Assembly: GCA_028277645.1 (NCBI GenBank)
Contig: JANQFV010000022.1
Coordinates: 1 to 64,000 of the forward strand
DNA length: 64,000 nucleotides
Origin: Phycisphaerae bacterium
GTDB taxonomy: Bacteria; Planctomycetota; Phycisphaerae; UBA1845; Fen-1342
Direction: 5' to 3'
Shown here: positions 26,151-36,026 of the stretch, piece after piece
How the letters are laid out: each line of letters begins with the position of its first letter
Numbering within the stretch: position 1 is the first letter of the stretch
Made by a program: the position numbers and the translations under genes
Notes under the pieces: model-generated
What the model saw: only the letters and a program-made list of their open reading frames with translations
Databases searched by the model: none
Told to the model about the DNA's origin: nothing

Positions 26151-26774
26151 CTAGATCCGCAACTCCTTAAACCGATACGCCGCGCGGACGATTGCGTCCG
26201 GCTCGCTCAGTTCCGGGTGCTCTTCGACCGCCGCGGATACCCAACGCTCCACATCCGCCCGGCGGTCACCCCATTGGACCAGGATCTCGACCGCGACCTG
26301 TTGCACGTCGCTGAGCGGCTTCGTTACCGGGCCCGCTGTGGCTACGTCCAGGAACGCCTCCACCTCGTTCTGCAACTCGGCGACGATTTGCGTCGCGGTC
26401 TTCTTGCCGATCTCGGGCAGGCTGGTCAGCGTGCGCACGTCACCCTGCGCGATCGCGGCGGCCAGGTGTTGCACCGGCACGCTCATCGCCCGCAGCGCCT
26501 TGCGATAGCTGATGCCCTTCACACGCGTGAACGCGCCGAAGAACGCCCGGTCCGCCTCCGCCAGAAACCCGATCAGCCGCGGCGTCAGGTGCGAGCCGGC
26601 GGGGTTGCCCTCGTAATAGTGGATCGTGTGCAGCGTCACGTCGGTGCCGATGCGCTGCTGCAGTTCGCCGAGCACCGTCGCCGACACGAGCACTTCGTAG
26701 GCAATGCCCTGCTGCTCGAGCACGACGGACTCGCCCGCGATCGCCACCAAGCGTCCGGTTACACGACAGATCAC
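26151..26774 (-). CDS. ruvA: Holliday junction DNA-binding subunit RuvA
   Basis: The 207-residue protein is RuvA: an N-terminal OB-fold (ICRVTGRLVAIAGESVVLE), the helix-hairpin-helix region with VKGISYRKALRAM and LTSLPEIGKKTATQIVAEL, and a C-terminal helical domain (about 160-207) that contacts RuvB. The GTG start at 26774 overlaps the ruvC stop (GTGA), which places it in the ruvCA operon. Length equals the usual 200 or so residues. Confidence 0.95.
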   Translation of the reverse strand: MICRVTGRLVAIAGESVVLEQQGIAYEVLVSATVLGELQQRIGTDVTLHTIHYYEGNPAGSHLTPRLIGFLAEADRAFFGAFTRVKGISYRKALRAMSVPVQHLAAAIAQGDVRTLTSLPEIGKKTATQIVAELQNEVEAFLDVATAGPVTKPLSDVQQVAVEILVQWGDRRADVERWVSAAVEEHPELSEPDAIVRAAYRFKELRI

Positions 26775-27352
26775 GCTTGCGCCCTCCGCGGCAAGTCGCC
26801 CGCAGTGTCGCCGGCCGCCCGCCAGCGCAGCCCAGCCAGCCCGATCGCGATCGCGTCGGCGACGTCGTTGGGCTCGGGCACCTCGGCCAGTCCCAGCGTG
26901 CTGGTCACTGCGAGCTGCACCTGCCGCTTGCTGGCCCGTCCGCTGCCGGTGAGCAGCTTCTTCACGTTGGTCGCCGCGACCGACAACACCTGCAACCCGC
27001 GTCGCTCGGCCAGCGCGAGGATCACCCCGCGAGCGTGCGCCATGAGTATCGCCGTCCGCGGGTGCTTGTAGTGGGCGTAAAGCTCCTCGCACACGAGCGT
27101 TACCGGACAGTGCGTGTCGATGATCTGATCCAGATCGGTCTCGAGTGCCAGCAGCCGTTGCGCCAGCCCGTCACCCCGCGTCAACCGAATCACACCGGCC
27201 TCGACCAGTCGTCCGCCCTGCGGTTCGGGCGCGTCTGCCAGCAACGCGAATCCAGTCCGCTGCAAGCCCGGATCGACGCCCAGCACCAGCCGTTCGAGCC
27301 GGTGCGACACCTTGGCATGTTGCACGCGCTTCGCCTGCATACCCGCCATCAT
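26771..27352 (-). CDS. ruvC: Holliday junction resolvase RuvC
   Basis: The 193-residue protein resolves four-way junctions by symmetric nicking. The four acidic active-site residues are visible: Asp in GVDPGLQRTGF, Glu in VCEELYAHY, and the Asp pair in NDVADAIAIG. The ATG at 27352 (or 27349, 27340) is chosen; a GTG at 27427 gives an extension that has no family counterpart. Followed directly by ruvA with a four-base overlap. ruvB is downstream but separated by a repeat-rich insertion. Confidence 0.94.
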   Translation of the reverse strand: MMAGMQAKRVQHAKVSHRLERLVLGVDPGLQRTGFALLADAPEPQGGRLVEAGVIRLTRGDGLAQRLLALETDLDQIIDTHCPVTLVCEELYAHYKHPRTAILMAHARGVILALAERRGLQVLSVAATNVKKLLTGSGRASKRQVQLAVTSTLGLAEVPEPNDVADAIAIGLAGLRWRAAGDTAGDLPRRAQA

Positions 27353-27420
27353 GGGCTTTTTTCGGCCTCTGACAACACCATTTAGTGGCCTGCGGGCCGG
27401 CTTGTCGTTTTTTGTGCGGG

Positions 27421-27448
27421 GTGCCACTTGGATTACGAATCATATAAT
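27421..27448 (+). promoter_or_regulatory. Candidate promoter upstream of the S41 protease gene
   Basis: A perfect TATAAT lies at 27443-27448, with GTGCCA (4 of 6 to the -35 consensus) at 27421-27426 and 16 bases between. The start codon is 87 bases away at 27535. A GGGCCGGGA/TCCCGGCCC hairpin (27455-27476) lies in the predicted leader. Confidence 0.45.
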
Positions 27449-27454
27449 GTCACT

Positions 27455-27476
27455 GGGCCGGGAAAGCTCCCGGCCC
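27455..27476. other. GC hairpin in the leader of the S41 protease gene
   Basis: A perfect 9-base-pair stem with a 4-base AAGC loop lies just after the candidate -10. It has no T-tract, so it is more likely an mRNA-leader structure than a terminator. Confidence 0.5.
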
Positions 27477-27534
27477 GCAGTACGTTTCCCGGACCCTGAC
27501 CGGGATCCGGCGAACGGGAAAGGACGTGTTGAGT

Positions 27535-29721
27535 ATGAGACGACGGTACACGCTGCTTCCACTGCTCGGTCTGCTTCTACTCGCACCGAGCTTCGTTTCC
27601 GCCTCCGACCTCCTGCTCGAAGCCGCCTACGCCGCCATTCTGCGCGGCGACTATGACAGCGGGCGCACCACGATCAACGACCTGCTGACCAAGGATACCG
27701 AGCTGCAGGATGCCCGGCAGGCGCTGACCTGGCTCGACAGCTATCACGAAGTAGTGGCGTCGCGGAAGGACCTGAAGGCCAAGACCTTTGACTGGAACGT
27801 CACCGAGGCGAAGAAGGCCAAAGAGGAGAACGACCTGCGCCTGGCGCTCGCGTTCGCAGCCCAGGCCATGCCATACGCGGCCGACGAGACCGAGTACGCA
27901 CAGCAGCCGTGGATCGCCGAGCTCACGAAGGAAGCCAAGCTGGCGGCGGGCAAATACGAGCGTAAGGGCAAGTGGGATCTCGCGCTCGGCTACTACTCGT
28001 TCCTGTCGCGCATCCATGAAGACGACGAGACGATTAAGGAGCTGCGCAAACACGCAGTCCGCCACGCCCGCGTCGAGTACGCCTACGAAGACGAGGAAGC
28101 CCTGGAACGCCGCCTGAAGGACGTCGACAAGCGCTTGCTCGAAAACGCGATCCAGATGGTCAGCCGGCTGTACTACGAAGAGCCGGACTTCAAGCAGATG
28201 GCGAACGGCGCGATCGAAAACCTGATCACCCTCGCCGGCGCATCCAAGCCGCAGGAGTTCCTCGACGGGCTGGCCAATCCCGCGTTGCGCGACCATTTCG
28301 TGCAGAAGCTCGAAGAAATCAGCAGCGACATCAAGAATCGCGAGCGCTTCAGCCAGCGCGATCTCGAACGTGTCTTCAATACTGTCGCGTTCCTCAACCG
28401 CGGCTCCGTGGAGCTGCCTGAGGCGCTGCTGGTGGTCGAGTTCGTCGAGGGCTTCATCAGCGAGCTCGACGACTTCACCGGCATGGTCTGGCCCGTCGAC
28501 GCCCGCGAATTCGACAAGATGATGATGGGCGGGTTTGAAGGCGTCGGCATTCAGCTCGGTGTCGACGAGATCAGCAAGCGACTAAAGGTCGTTACACCAC
28601 TCGAGAACTCGCCCGCCCTCGAGGCCGGCATCGAACCGGAAGACCTGATCATCGCCGTCGACGGAGAGTCGACCAAGGGCTGGACCACCGATGACGCGGT
28701 GCAGAACATCATGGGGCCCGGCGGTAGCGAAGTCGTTCTGACCATCTTCCGCCCCGAAACCGGACAGCGCCTCGACTTCAAGCTCGTTCGCCGCAAGATC
28801 GAGCTGCACACCGTCCAGGGCGTCGAGCGCATCCCCGGCAAGACCGACAACAAGTGGAACTACATGCTCGACGAGGATACCGGTGTGGCGTTCATCCGGT
28901 TGAGCAATTTCCTGCCCAAATCAGAGGACGAGCTCGAACGGGCATTGCGCGAAGCCCGCGACCAGGGTATGCGCGGACTCGTTCTGGACGTGCGCCACAA
29001 CCCCGGCGGACTGCTCGACGTCGCCATCGATGTCGTCAGCGACTTTCTCGCCGATGGCGAGGTGGTCTCCACCCGCGGTCGCGTCGAACGCGAGCACCGC
29101 GAACGCGTCGGCGGGCGGGCCCGATATCGCGACGTTCCCCTGGTGATCCTCGTCAACGAGGGCAGCGCCAGCGCATCGGAGATCTTGGCCGGCGCGCTCC
29201 AGGATCATAACCGCGCGATCGTTCTCGGCGATCGCACGTTCGGCAAGGGCAGCGTGCAGCACGTGCGCGGACTCGGCAACGATGCTCGGTTGAAGCTCAC
29301 CACCGCCTTGTACTACCTGCCCAGCGGGCGCACGCCGCACAAAGCGCCGGACGCCGACGTGTGGGGAGTGGACCCGGACTGGCACCTGCGCCTCACACCA
29401 AAGGAGTTTCGCCGCGTGCTCGAGCGTCAGCGGGATGTATCCATCATCCGGAACGGTGCAGCGGAGCAGCCTGAAGCTCTGAGCGAAGAGGATCGTGAGA
29501 AAGCTGTCGCCGAGCTTAAAGATGACACAGCCGAAGACGATGAAGACGAACCGTTTCTGACCGAAGAGCAAATCGAGCGCCTCGATGGCGACCCATTTGA
29601 GGCACCCGACACCGATCCGCAGCTCGAGACGGCCCTGCTCCTGATTCGGGTCAAGCTCGCAGCGGACGTCCCGTGGCCGCGCGATCTCGCGGCAGCATTC
29701 GACACGGACCGCCGACCTTAA
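27535..29721 (+). CDS. S41 carboxy-terminal processing protease with PDZ domain
   Basis: The 728-residue protein is exported by a signal peptide (RRRYTLLPLLGLLLLAPSFV). A long helical N-terminal region (about 25-300) precedes the PDZ domain (about 325-400, GFEGVGIQLGVDE...LEAGIEPEDLIIAVDGE). The S41 catalytic domain has the serine in GSASASEILAGAL (near residue 544) and the lysine in GDRTFGKGSVQ, 25 residues later, as in Tsp/CtpA. The C-terminal tail (about 645-728) is very acidic. It cleaves periplasmic proteins near their C termini. The ATG at 27535 has AAAGGA at 10 bases; a GTG at 27526 is less likely. Confidence 0.92.
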   Translation: MRRRYTLLPLLGLLLLAPSFVSASDLLLEAAYAAILRGDYDSGRTTINDLLTKDTELQDARQALTWLDSYHEVVASRKDLKAKTFDWNVTEAKKAKEENDLRLALAFAAQAMPYAADETEYAQQPWIAELTKEAKLAAGKYERKGKWDLALGYYSFLSRIHEDDETIKELRKHAVRHARVEYAYEDEEALERRLKDVDKRLLENAIQMVSRLYYEEPDFKQMANGAIENLITLAGASKPQEFLDGLANPALRDHFVQKLEEISSDIKNRERFSQRDLERVFNTVAFLNRGSVELPEALLVVEFVEGFISELDDFTGMVWPVDAREFDKMMMGGFEGVGIQLGVDEISKRLKVVTPLENSPALEAGIEPEDLIIAVDGESTKGWTTDDAVQNIMGPGGSEVVLTIFRPETGQRLDFKLVRRKIELHTVQGVERIPGKTDNKWNYMLDEDTGVAFIRLSNFLPKSEDELERALREARDQGMRGLVLDVRHNPGGLLDVAIDVVSDFLADGEVVSTRGRVEREHRERVGGRARYRDVPLVILVNEGSASASEILAGALQDHNRAIVLGDRTFGKGSVQHVRGLGNDARLKLTTALYYLPSGRTPHKAPDADVWGVDPDWHLRLTPKEFRRVLERQRDVSIIRNGAAEQPEALSEEDREKAVAELKDDTAEDDEDEPFLTEEQIERLDGDPFEAPDTDPQLETALLLIRVKLAADVPWPRDLAAAFDTDRRP

Positions 29722-29945
29722 AACAACCACCTGCGGGCAGCGACCGACGCACGACATCGGCCGCTGTCCGAGCTCGACATGTGACGTCCGAATAGAGCAC
29801 CACTCCCGCGCAAGTCCTCGCCCTCACACGATTTCCTACGCCCCCAATTTGCCGCAGCCTCACGGGTTTTCAACACTCAACTACAGAGTTGTTGTGGAAT
29901 CCCCGCCGTCTGGGCACCGCCTGATCGGGGTGCGCGAGGTTGACC

Positions 29946-31904
29946 GTGCAGTACGCAAACAGTCCGAGAGTGACTTGTCTGTTCGGACGCGATTCCGTCC
30001 TGGGGCTTTTTCTGACGGCAGCCTGGCTGCTGTCTTCGACCGCGTGTACGCCGTCCGGCTCAACGCCGCTCGCGCTCGATCCTGGCACGTGGCCTGGCGC
30101 TTCGGATGGTCCCCATGATCAAATGCCTGTGGACGATCCGAACGACGGTCCGACGACGTCGATCGCCAGCGGCGGTGATGAACCTGGAGCCCCCGACCTG
30201 CCGACGGCCCAGCTCGTCGACACACTTTGGATCTCGCACGATCAACTCGAGTACGGGACGCGCGCCAAACAGCGCTCAATCTTCCTCCGCAACACCGAAA
30301 CGACCGAGTTGGAGTACCTCGCATCAGCCAACGTGAACTGGATCAGTTTGACTCACGCGCATGGCACAACTGCCGGGGAATATCGCGCGATCCGCGCGCA
30401 GGTCGACCGTACCGGCCTTGCCGCCGGATCGTATGTGGGTCATATCACGATCACTACGGATGCGCAGACGATTCCGATCGTGGTGTTCGTGGATGTCGCT
30501 GCGGACGGTACCGCTGATCCGAACGAGCCGTTGCTCGACGTGGGCGCCGACGAGCTCGTGTTCAGCACAGATGCGAACGTGCAAACGTTCTTCGTCCGCA
30601 ACGGCGGCGGTGGCACGCTGGATTACGTCATCACCAGCGATGTGCTCTGGGCCGCCACCAATCCGCGCGACGGATCCAGCAGCGGCGAGCACGACAGCAT
30701 CACCGTGACTGTGAATCCCGCGGCCGTCCCCTCAGGCCTCCAGTTCGGCAACCTGGTCGTGAGGTCGGGCACTCAGGCGCACTACGTCACGCTCTGGTAC
30801 GGTGTTGTGAGCGACTCGCTCATTCCGAACCTTGCCGTGAACGGGGACGCCGACAGTCTAAGTTTCGGAACGTCGGCATCAACGCGCACGTTTTCGCTCG
30901 CGAATGTCGGCGGCGGCACGCTCAGCTACGCCATCAACGCCGACGCGGGCTGGATCGACTTTGAACCGGCGGGCGGGCACCTGGCCTCCGGAAATCAGAC
31001 CATCGCGGTAACGCTCAATCGACCTCGGATGCTCATCGGCAGCCACGAGGCGACGGTCATAATTCTCGCCGACACGGGCCAGAGCGCCGTGCTTCCCGTC
31101 ACGGCGGAGAAGACGATCCCGACGCCCAAGATTATCCCCTGGATTGAGTCGACAGGCGTGGCGGACGCCGACCATGTCATCGAGGGTCTGCGCCTCTGGC
31201 AGCGCGTGACGGACACCGCGATTGTCTCCGTCTATCCAGACTGCCCGGCGACCTGCTCAGACTTGTACGGAATCCTCAACGACCGCATCCCGGAAGTGCA
31301 GATCATCCCCGGGCTGAAGACGTCGATCATCCTGGGCCAAGACAACTTGGACTGGATCGAGGGTTGGCAGCAGATCGGAGCTGAACTCACCCAAATCGCA
31401 GCCACCACCGGCTCTAACATCGTCCTGCTCGAGAACGAAGAGGCTGTACGCGACCACGGCGATGGTCTGTACGACATCAATTACGCACAGTTTCGCCAAT
31501 GTATGACCGCACTGCCAGACGACCTGACATACATCTGGTATCCGGCCATGATGTACAACTGCGTGGACTACAAGCGCAATCGCTACGAATTGCTTTGCCA
31601 GGTCGTCGAGGAAGAGGTCGACGTACGGTTCACCGAAGTCAACTTCGGTCACCCGAACTGGGTGGATGCCAACTGCAAAGCAGACGCGCGTTACTGGCTG
31701 GAGGACCTGGCCGAGCTGCAGCCGATCCAGGTGGCGTGGTTCTGTTGCATAGAGGGCTTCTGCTATTGGCCGGATGATCAGATTGACACGGTTCTGGACC
31801 ATGTCGCCGGCGCAGGCTACAGCGAGCTCATCGTCTTTCCACGCCGCGAGCGCTGGGTCGAGGGCGCTGAAGGAATCACGTTGCACGTGGATCAGCGCCC
31901 TTGA
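29946..31904 (+). CDS. BACON-repeat lipoprotein with an unidentified C-terminal domain
   Basis: The 652-residue product begins with a signal peptide and a Cys in SSTACTPSG that resembles a lipobox. Three Ig-like BACON-type repeats follow (about 85-380), each with the beta pattern ending in GSYVGHITIT, FGNLVVRSG or SHEATVIIL and a central W (NWISLTHAHG, GWIDFEPAGG). After a TVTAEK-like link, residues about 395-650 form a different, Cys-containing domain with no known family (IIPWIEST, LLENEEAV, WFCCIEGFCYW). BACON repeats usually help exported proteins bind mucin or glycan; whether the C-terminal domain is an enzyme is unknown. GAGG lies 6 bases before the GTG start. Confidence 0.72.
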   Translation: MQYANSPRVTCLFGRDSVLGLFLTAAWLLSSTACTPSGSTPLALDPGTWPGASDGPHDQMPVDDPNDGPTTSIASGGDEPGAPDLPTAQLVDTLWISHDQLEYGTRAKQRSIFLRNTETTELEYLASANVNWISLTHAHGTTAGEYRAIRAQVDRTGLAAGSYVGHITITTDAQTIPIVVFVDVAADGTADPNEPLLDVGADELVFSTDANVQTFFVRNGGGGTLDYVITSDVLWAATNPRDGSSSGEHDSITVTVNPAAVPSGLQFGNLVVRSGTQAHYVTLWYGVVSDSLIPNLAVNGDADSLSFGTSASTRTFSLANVGGGTLSYAINADAGWIDFEPAGGHLASGNQTIAVTLNRPRMLIGSHEATVIILADTGQSAVLPVTAEKTIPTPKIIPWIESTGVADADHVIEGLRLWQRVTDTAIVSVYPDCPATCSDLYGILNDRIPEVQIIPGLKTSIILGQDNLDWIEGWQQIGAELTQIAATTGSNIVLLENEEAVRDHGDGLYDINYAQFRQCMTALPDDLTYIWYPAMMYNCVDYKRNRYELLCQVVEEEVDVRFTEVNFGHPNWVDANCKADARYWLEDLAELQPIQVAWFCCIEGFCYWPDDQIDTVLDHVAGAGYSELIVFPRRERWVEGAEGITLHVDQRP

Positions 31905-31916
31905 ATCGGGACCTCA

Positions 31917-34547
31917 TCACCCGCCGACCAGCAGACTCACAAACGGATTGATATCGCCGAAACCGACGTTACCGCTGCCGTCAACGTCCGCCAGCATGAT
32001 GTCGCAATCCGGATACAGCACCGGGTACTGGGCAGGATCGACCAGCGCGGTCACAAACGGGTTGATATCGCCAAAATCGACCGAACCGTCACAGTTCATA
32101 TCGCCCGGATCGTAGATCGGCCCGGCCACCACCGTGAACGGCGCGTCGCTCTCGTCCCAATCGCTATAGCTGCCGCCTCCATAGTGCGCACGCACGCGCA
32201 CTTTACAGTCAGTGCTCGCCACGGTTGGCGTCCACGACGTGGATGACGCCCCGACGGCGGTCGGGTTCGCGATGTCCACCCACGCCGTCAGATCGTTCGA
32301 GACCACCAAGTCATCGACATAGACAGTGTCATCGCCGTCCAGCCAGCTTGTGTCCTTCACGTACTCCCACTTCAGTTCGTGCGAGCCCGGCCCCAGCGTG
32401 GTCGTGTACTGCGTCCAGTCACCCAAACCGGAAACATGGATCTTCTGCTGGTTGTCGATGTAGAAGTTGAACCAGTCGTAGTTAAATTCCGAGCTCACGC
32501 GATACCAGAAGCTAAGCTCCGCATCACCGTCCACCGTTCGCAGCATGCGCGTGATCTGACTGTTACCAATCGCGCCAGCCCGGGCGGCGTACGTGCCGCC
32601 GTGCGTGTCGGCGGTTGTCACCGTCCAGTCGAGCGAGCCGCTGAAGGTGTACGCGGGGTCGAGCGCGCCGGTCTCGAAGTCATCTGACAGCGTCGTGCCT
32701 TCGCCGTAGTTGCTCGTGTACTGCACGTGGAATTCGGTGCTCGGATTGCCGACCCACGTGATGTCGATGGACTCATCTACATTCAACGTCTCGCCGCCGT
32801 TGGGATACGTCACCGCCGCGGGTGGTCCCATCGGTACGTTCAGCACCGTAGCCGGCCCCGAGTTCACCACCACGCCCATGATCTCCACCGGATCGTACCC
32901 GGCGGCTTCGAAGCGCAGATCGTACGTCCCGGGCAGCAGCATCCGGTGATAGTCACCCACATCCGGGTCGGTGTAGACCGGGTGATCACGCCCGATGACC
33001 GCCACTGTCGCCGCCAGCGGAGCGCTGGTCTGCGAGTCATAAACCAAACCACGCACACCAATCAGACACGTCTCCATGTATGCCAGCATCGACTCCTGAT
33101 TGTCGCTCCAGTACGAAGGCATCTGCGCGTACGGCGGGCTCTTGGTATTGCCGATCTCGAGTGTCACCTCGTTGCAGCCCATGTAGCGATAGCTCCAGTC
33201 CTGCATACCGCCGTCGATCGAGTACCAGTCATATCCGTTCGTGATCCCGTGGAACCACGCGCCGTTCCACATCGGCAGGTTCGTCTTGGAGTACTCCTCA
33301 CTGATGTAGACGAACAGGTCTTCGTCCGGCGTGTACTGGGAAGCGTTGCCGCGGTTGTCGAAGGGGTAGTTCACGACCAGCGCCCCGCCGTGGAAGTTCG
33401 CCGCCAGCGTGAACGAGTGGGCGAACGACCAGTCCATGATCGTCGCAACTTCCGGCTGTCTGCCGGCGGTCGTATTGGGTTCCGGATTGGGCGGCGACCC
33501 CTCGGGGAATGCGCGATTCAGGTCGATGCCGTTCGCGTTGGCGCGCGCGTTGTTCGTGTAGCCCCACGGATTCATGCAGGGCACGATCCAGATGTCGATC
33601 TCGTCGACGATATTTGTCAGCCGCTCCTGTCCGGGAACGTTATGGTTGGTGAGCAGCAGGTCGATCAGGTTCAGGCACATGACCGTGCCGGTCACCTCAT
33701 CGCCGTGCATCGTGGCGATGTATTTGTGCTCCGGCTCATCTTCCTCAACACCCACGTTGTCGCTGATCTGCAGCGCCCAGATCGGCTTGCCCGGCAACGT
33801 GCTGGCACCGAGATTGTGACGGATGCACAAGCCTGGATACTGCGTCTGGTACGAAAGCAACTCCGCGGCGACGTCGTCGTATGACGGGTAACCGGACGGC
33901 TCGCGACCTGTTGGCGGCGGCTCTTCCGCATGTGGCCACGCCACCGCGCCCGACTCGTCCGTGAGCTTCGGATCGGCACCGGCCTGCATCAACTGCGCCG
34001 CCAACGCCTCGATCGCTGCGTGCGCCGCCTCGTCGTGCCCACGCGCGTTGCGCCCCGCCAGGTGCAACGGCGTCTGCCCCAGCGCGTCTTGTGCATTGAC
34101 CGCCGCCCCGGCATTCAGGAGCTCCGCCGCGACTGCATCACGCACGAAACGCGCCGCAAAGTGCAGCGGCGTCTCGCCGGCGGCATTCGTCGCGTGGACG
34201 TTCGCCCCAGCGCTGAGCAACGCAGCAACGAGCTTCGTGTCGGCGCGCGTCGCCGCCCAGTGCAGCGCGGTTTCGCCCTGATCGTCGGCGGCGCTCACGT
34301 TCGCCCCATAGGCCAACAACAACTCCACGATGTCCGTGTGCCCGCCGGCGACTGCGTATTGCAGAGCCGTCTCACCAGCTGACGTTTGCGTCTGCGCAAG
34401 GCTCGAATCAGCTTGCAGTAGTGTGGTGACGTGCGTGAAGTCGCCCAGCCGCGCCGCTCTGAAGATGTCATCGTTATCGCCGGCGTGCGCCGAAACTGCC
34501 AACACGAAAACCCCCGTCACGAGCATTGCCCGCTGTAACGATTTCAT
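31917..34547 (-). CDS. Secreted ankyrin/M14 carboxypeptidase chimera with dockerin-like tail
   Basis: The 876-residue protein has, in order: signal peptide (LQRAMLVTGVFVLAVSAHA); about five ankyrin repeats (25-190, for example GETALQYAVAGGHTDIVELL); an M14 zinc carboxypeptidase (about 220-515) with HGDE at 280-283, the second zinc His in NFHGG at 386 and catalytic Glu at 464 in TLEIGN; a CNA-B-like regulatory domain (515-590); an Ig-like NGGETLNV domain; a MAM/CBM-like beta-sandwich (about 650-760); and two dockerin-like loops GDMNCDGSVDFGDINPFV at the end. Exported ankyrins are unusual. It probably trims or binds extracellular peptides. Confidence 0.88.
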   Translation of the reverse strand: MKSLQRAMLVTGVFVLAVSAHAGDNDDIFRAARLGDFTHVTTLLQADSSLAQTQTSAGETALQYAVAGGHTDIVELLLAYGANVSAADDQGETALHWAATRADTKLVAALLSAGANVHATNAAGETPLHFAARFVRDAVAAELLNAGAAVNAQDALGQTPLHLAGRNARGHDEAAHAAIEALAAQLMQAGADPKLTDESGAVAWPHAEEPPPTGREPSGYPSYDDVAAELLSYQTQYPGLCIRHNLGASTLPGKPIWALQISDNVGVEEDEPEHKYIATMHGDEVTGTVMCLNLIDLLLTNHNVPGQERLTNIVDEIDIWIVPCMNPWGYTNNARANANGIDLNRAFPEGSPPNPEPNTTAGRQPEVATIMDWSFAHSFTLAANFHGGALVVNYPFDNRGNASQYTPDEDLFVYISEEYSKTNLPMWNGAWFHGITNGYDWYSIDGGMQDWSYRYMGCNEVTLEIGNTKSPPYAQMPSYWSDNQESMLAYMETCLIGVRGLVYDSQTSAPLAATVAVIGRDHPVYTDPDVGDYHRMLLPGTYDLRFEAAGYDPVEIMGVVVNSGPATVLNVPMGPPAAVTYPNGGETLNVDESIDITWVGNPSTEFHVQYTSNYGEGTTLSDDFETGALDPAYTFSGSLDWTVTTADTHGGTYAARAGAIGNSQITRMLRTVDGDAELSFWYRVSSEFNYDWFNFYIDNQQKIHVSGLGDWTQYTTTLGPGSHELKWEYVKDTSWLDGDDTVYVDDLVVSNDLTAWVDIANPTAVGASSTSWTPTVASTDCKVRVRAHYGGGSYSDWDESDAPFTVVAGPIYDPGDMNCDGSVDFGDINPFVTALVDPAQYPVLYPDCDIMLADVDGSGNVGFGDINPFVSLLVGG

Positions 34548-34702
34548 AGCCGTCCTCGAATTCCATCCAGCGCATCAATCAGAGGAAACGCCTCCGATGC
34601 CGTTTCCCAGTCCTTCGATTCTACCGGCAGGTCCCGAGCGCCCCAAACCCGAAACGCCGGTGCTCAGCGGGAACACCCGATAAAGACGGCGCAACGAGGA
34701 TA

Positions 34703-35428
34703 TTAAAGGGTGCTGCGCTCGTCCGAAATCGAACGTGGCGTACGCGAGACGCCGTCCACGAGTGCCGCCACCTCCAACAGATCGGCGAACTCGTACTCGG
34801 GCTCGTGTTCGCCGATGTCGTGGATGCGATGTTCGCGATTCACCCAGCCGCTACCCACGCCCGCTGCCAGCGCGCCGCCGACGTCCGCGTGCAGCGAATC
34901 CCCCACATGCAACACGCGTTCCCGGTGCCACCCCGTCTGCTCCAGCGCATATTCGAAGATCCGCGGATCCGGCTTGTACGCTCGCGCATCCTCGGACGTA
35001 ACCACCTCTGCCACCGCAATTCCGCTATTCCGGATTGCCGCATCCAGCTCCGCTCGGTCGGCGTTGGACACGATACAGATCGGCAGCGGAAAACGCGCGA
35101 AGAACTCCCCCACCTCGGCAAACACCGGCGGTTTGCGCAGGTACTCCTGAAACTCTTGCGAGTACGGCACCGGATCGATCGTGTGCCCGAGCTTAGCCAG
35201 TGTGGCCTGCAATGTGTCCAGCTCGATCTCGTGCAGCGTGCGAAAACCATCGTGCACGCACGCATCCGCCGCCGCGAAGAACCGGTCACCCCACACGATC
35301 GCCAGTTCGTGCGCGCTCATATCGAGCCCGGTGTCGCCAATGACGTGTGCACAGACCGCCTCGACCGCCTGTCGGTCACCCGTTGCGATCGTTCCGTAGA
35401 AATCCAGGAAGAGTCCATCCAGCTCCAT
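34703..35428 (-). CDS. HAD-superfamily hydrolase
   Basis: The 241-residue protein has the HAD motifs: nucleophile region LFLDFYGTIA (DxYGT, as in the haloacid dehalogenase subgroup), motif II IVSNADRAEL, and motif III with Lys-Pro-Asp in AYKPDPRIFEYAL followed by VLHVGDSLHADVGGA. The second Asp of the usual DxD is a Tyr, so it may be a dehalogenase or other non-phosphatase member. The substrate is unknown. GGAG lies 6 bases before the ATG at 35428. The next gene upstream on the same strand is 49 bases away. Confidence 0.85.
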   Translation of the reverse strand: MELDGLFLDFYGTIATGDRQAVEAVCAHVIGDTGLDMSAHELAIVWGDRFFAAADACVHDGFRTLHEIELDTLQATLAKLGHTIDPVPYSQEFQEYLRKPPVFAEVGEFFARFPLPICIVSNADRAELDAAIRNSGIAVAEVVTSEDARAYKPDPRIFEYALEQTGWHRERVLHVGDSLHADVGGALAAGVGSGWVNREHRIHDIGEHEPEYEFADLLEVAALVDGVSRTPRSISDERSTL

Positions 35429-35477
35429 AACCACTCCGCATGTTCTCGGCGATTCTAGCGGCCCCCGCGACCCCATG

Positions 35478-35903
35478 TCACTTTCGCACGTCCTCGGCTT
35501 GCTCCTCGTCGTCCAGCAGCCGGTGGATCACACGTGCCTCCGCTCGGCCGAGGTCGTAGTACTTCAGCTTCTCCAGAATGTACGACTGCGTCTCCGCCGT
35601 GCAGCACGGATTATCGATCAGGATCATGAATGCATCCGCTTTATCGTCGCCGAACCCCCAGGAGAGGATCGCGTTGACCATGTAGATCTGCTCGTGTTGC
35701 GTGAGGTCTTCGAACGCAGCGATGCGCCGCAGCACTTTCATCCGCTCCGTGGGCTGCCGGATGGTCGCCGTCGCTTCGATCTCGTCGCACCGCGGCCCGT
35801 GCGGTCCGCGCGGATGCACTGCGCAACCGGCCAAGCTGACGCACGCCAGAACGATGACACATCCCAACACGATTCGCTTCCACTCGCCGCTGATTCGCTG
35901 CAT
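35478..35903 (-). CDS. Predicted small lipoprotein
   Basis: The 141-residue product has a signal sequence (RIVLGCVIVLACVSLAGC) whose lipobox LAGC places the lipid at Cys. The rest is a charged, helical region (RQPTERMKVLRRIAAFEDLT...RAEARVIHRLL) without known domain. The ATG at 35903 is chosen because GAGG lies 7 bases upstream; an ATG 6 bases earlier overlaps it. It precedes the HAD gene on the same strand. Confidence 0.65.
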   Translation of the reverse strand: MQRISGEWKRIVLGCVIVLACVSLAGCAVHPRGPHGPRCDEIEATATIRQPTERMKVLRRIAAFEDLTQHEQIYMVNAILSWGFGDDKADAFMILIDNPCCTAETQSYILEKLKYYDLGRAEARVIHRLLDDEEQAEDVRK

Positions 35904-36026
35904 CACCATTCCTCATACCTTGATACGCGTCCGACGCTCGTGAGTTGCGTTCGCGCGCGGCGATCATGATACTGCAATGAAGCGCCTTGTGATGTACCGG
36001 GGCGCTGCGACCCCTGGAGAACGATA

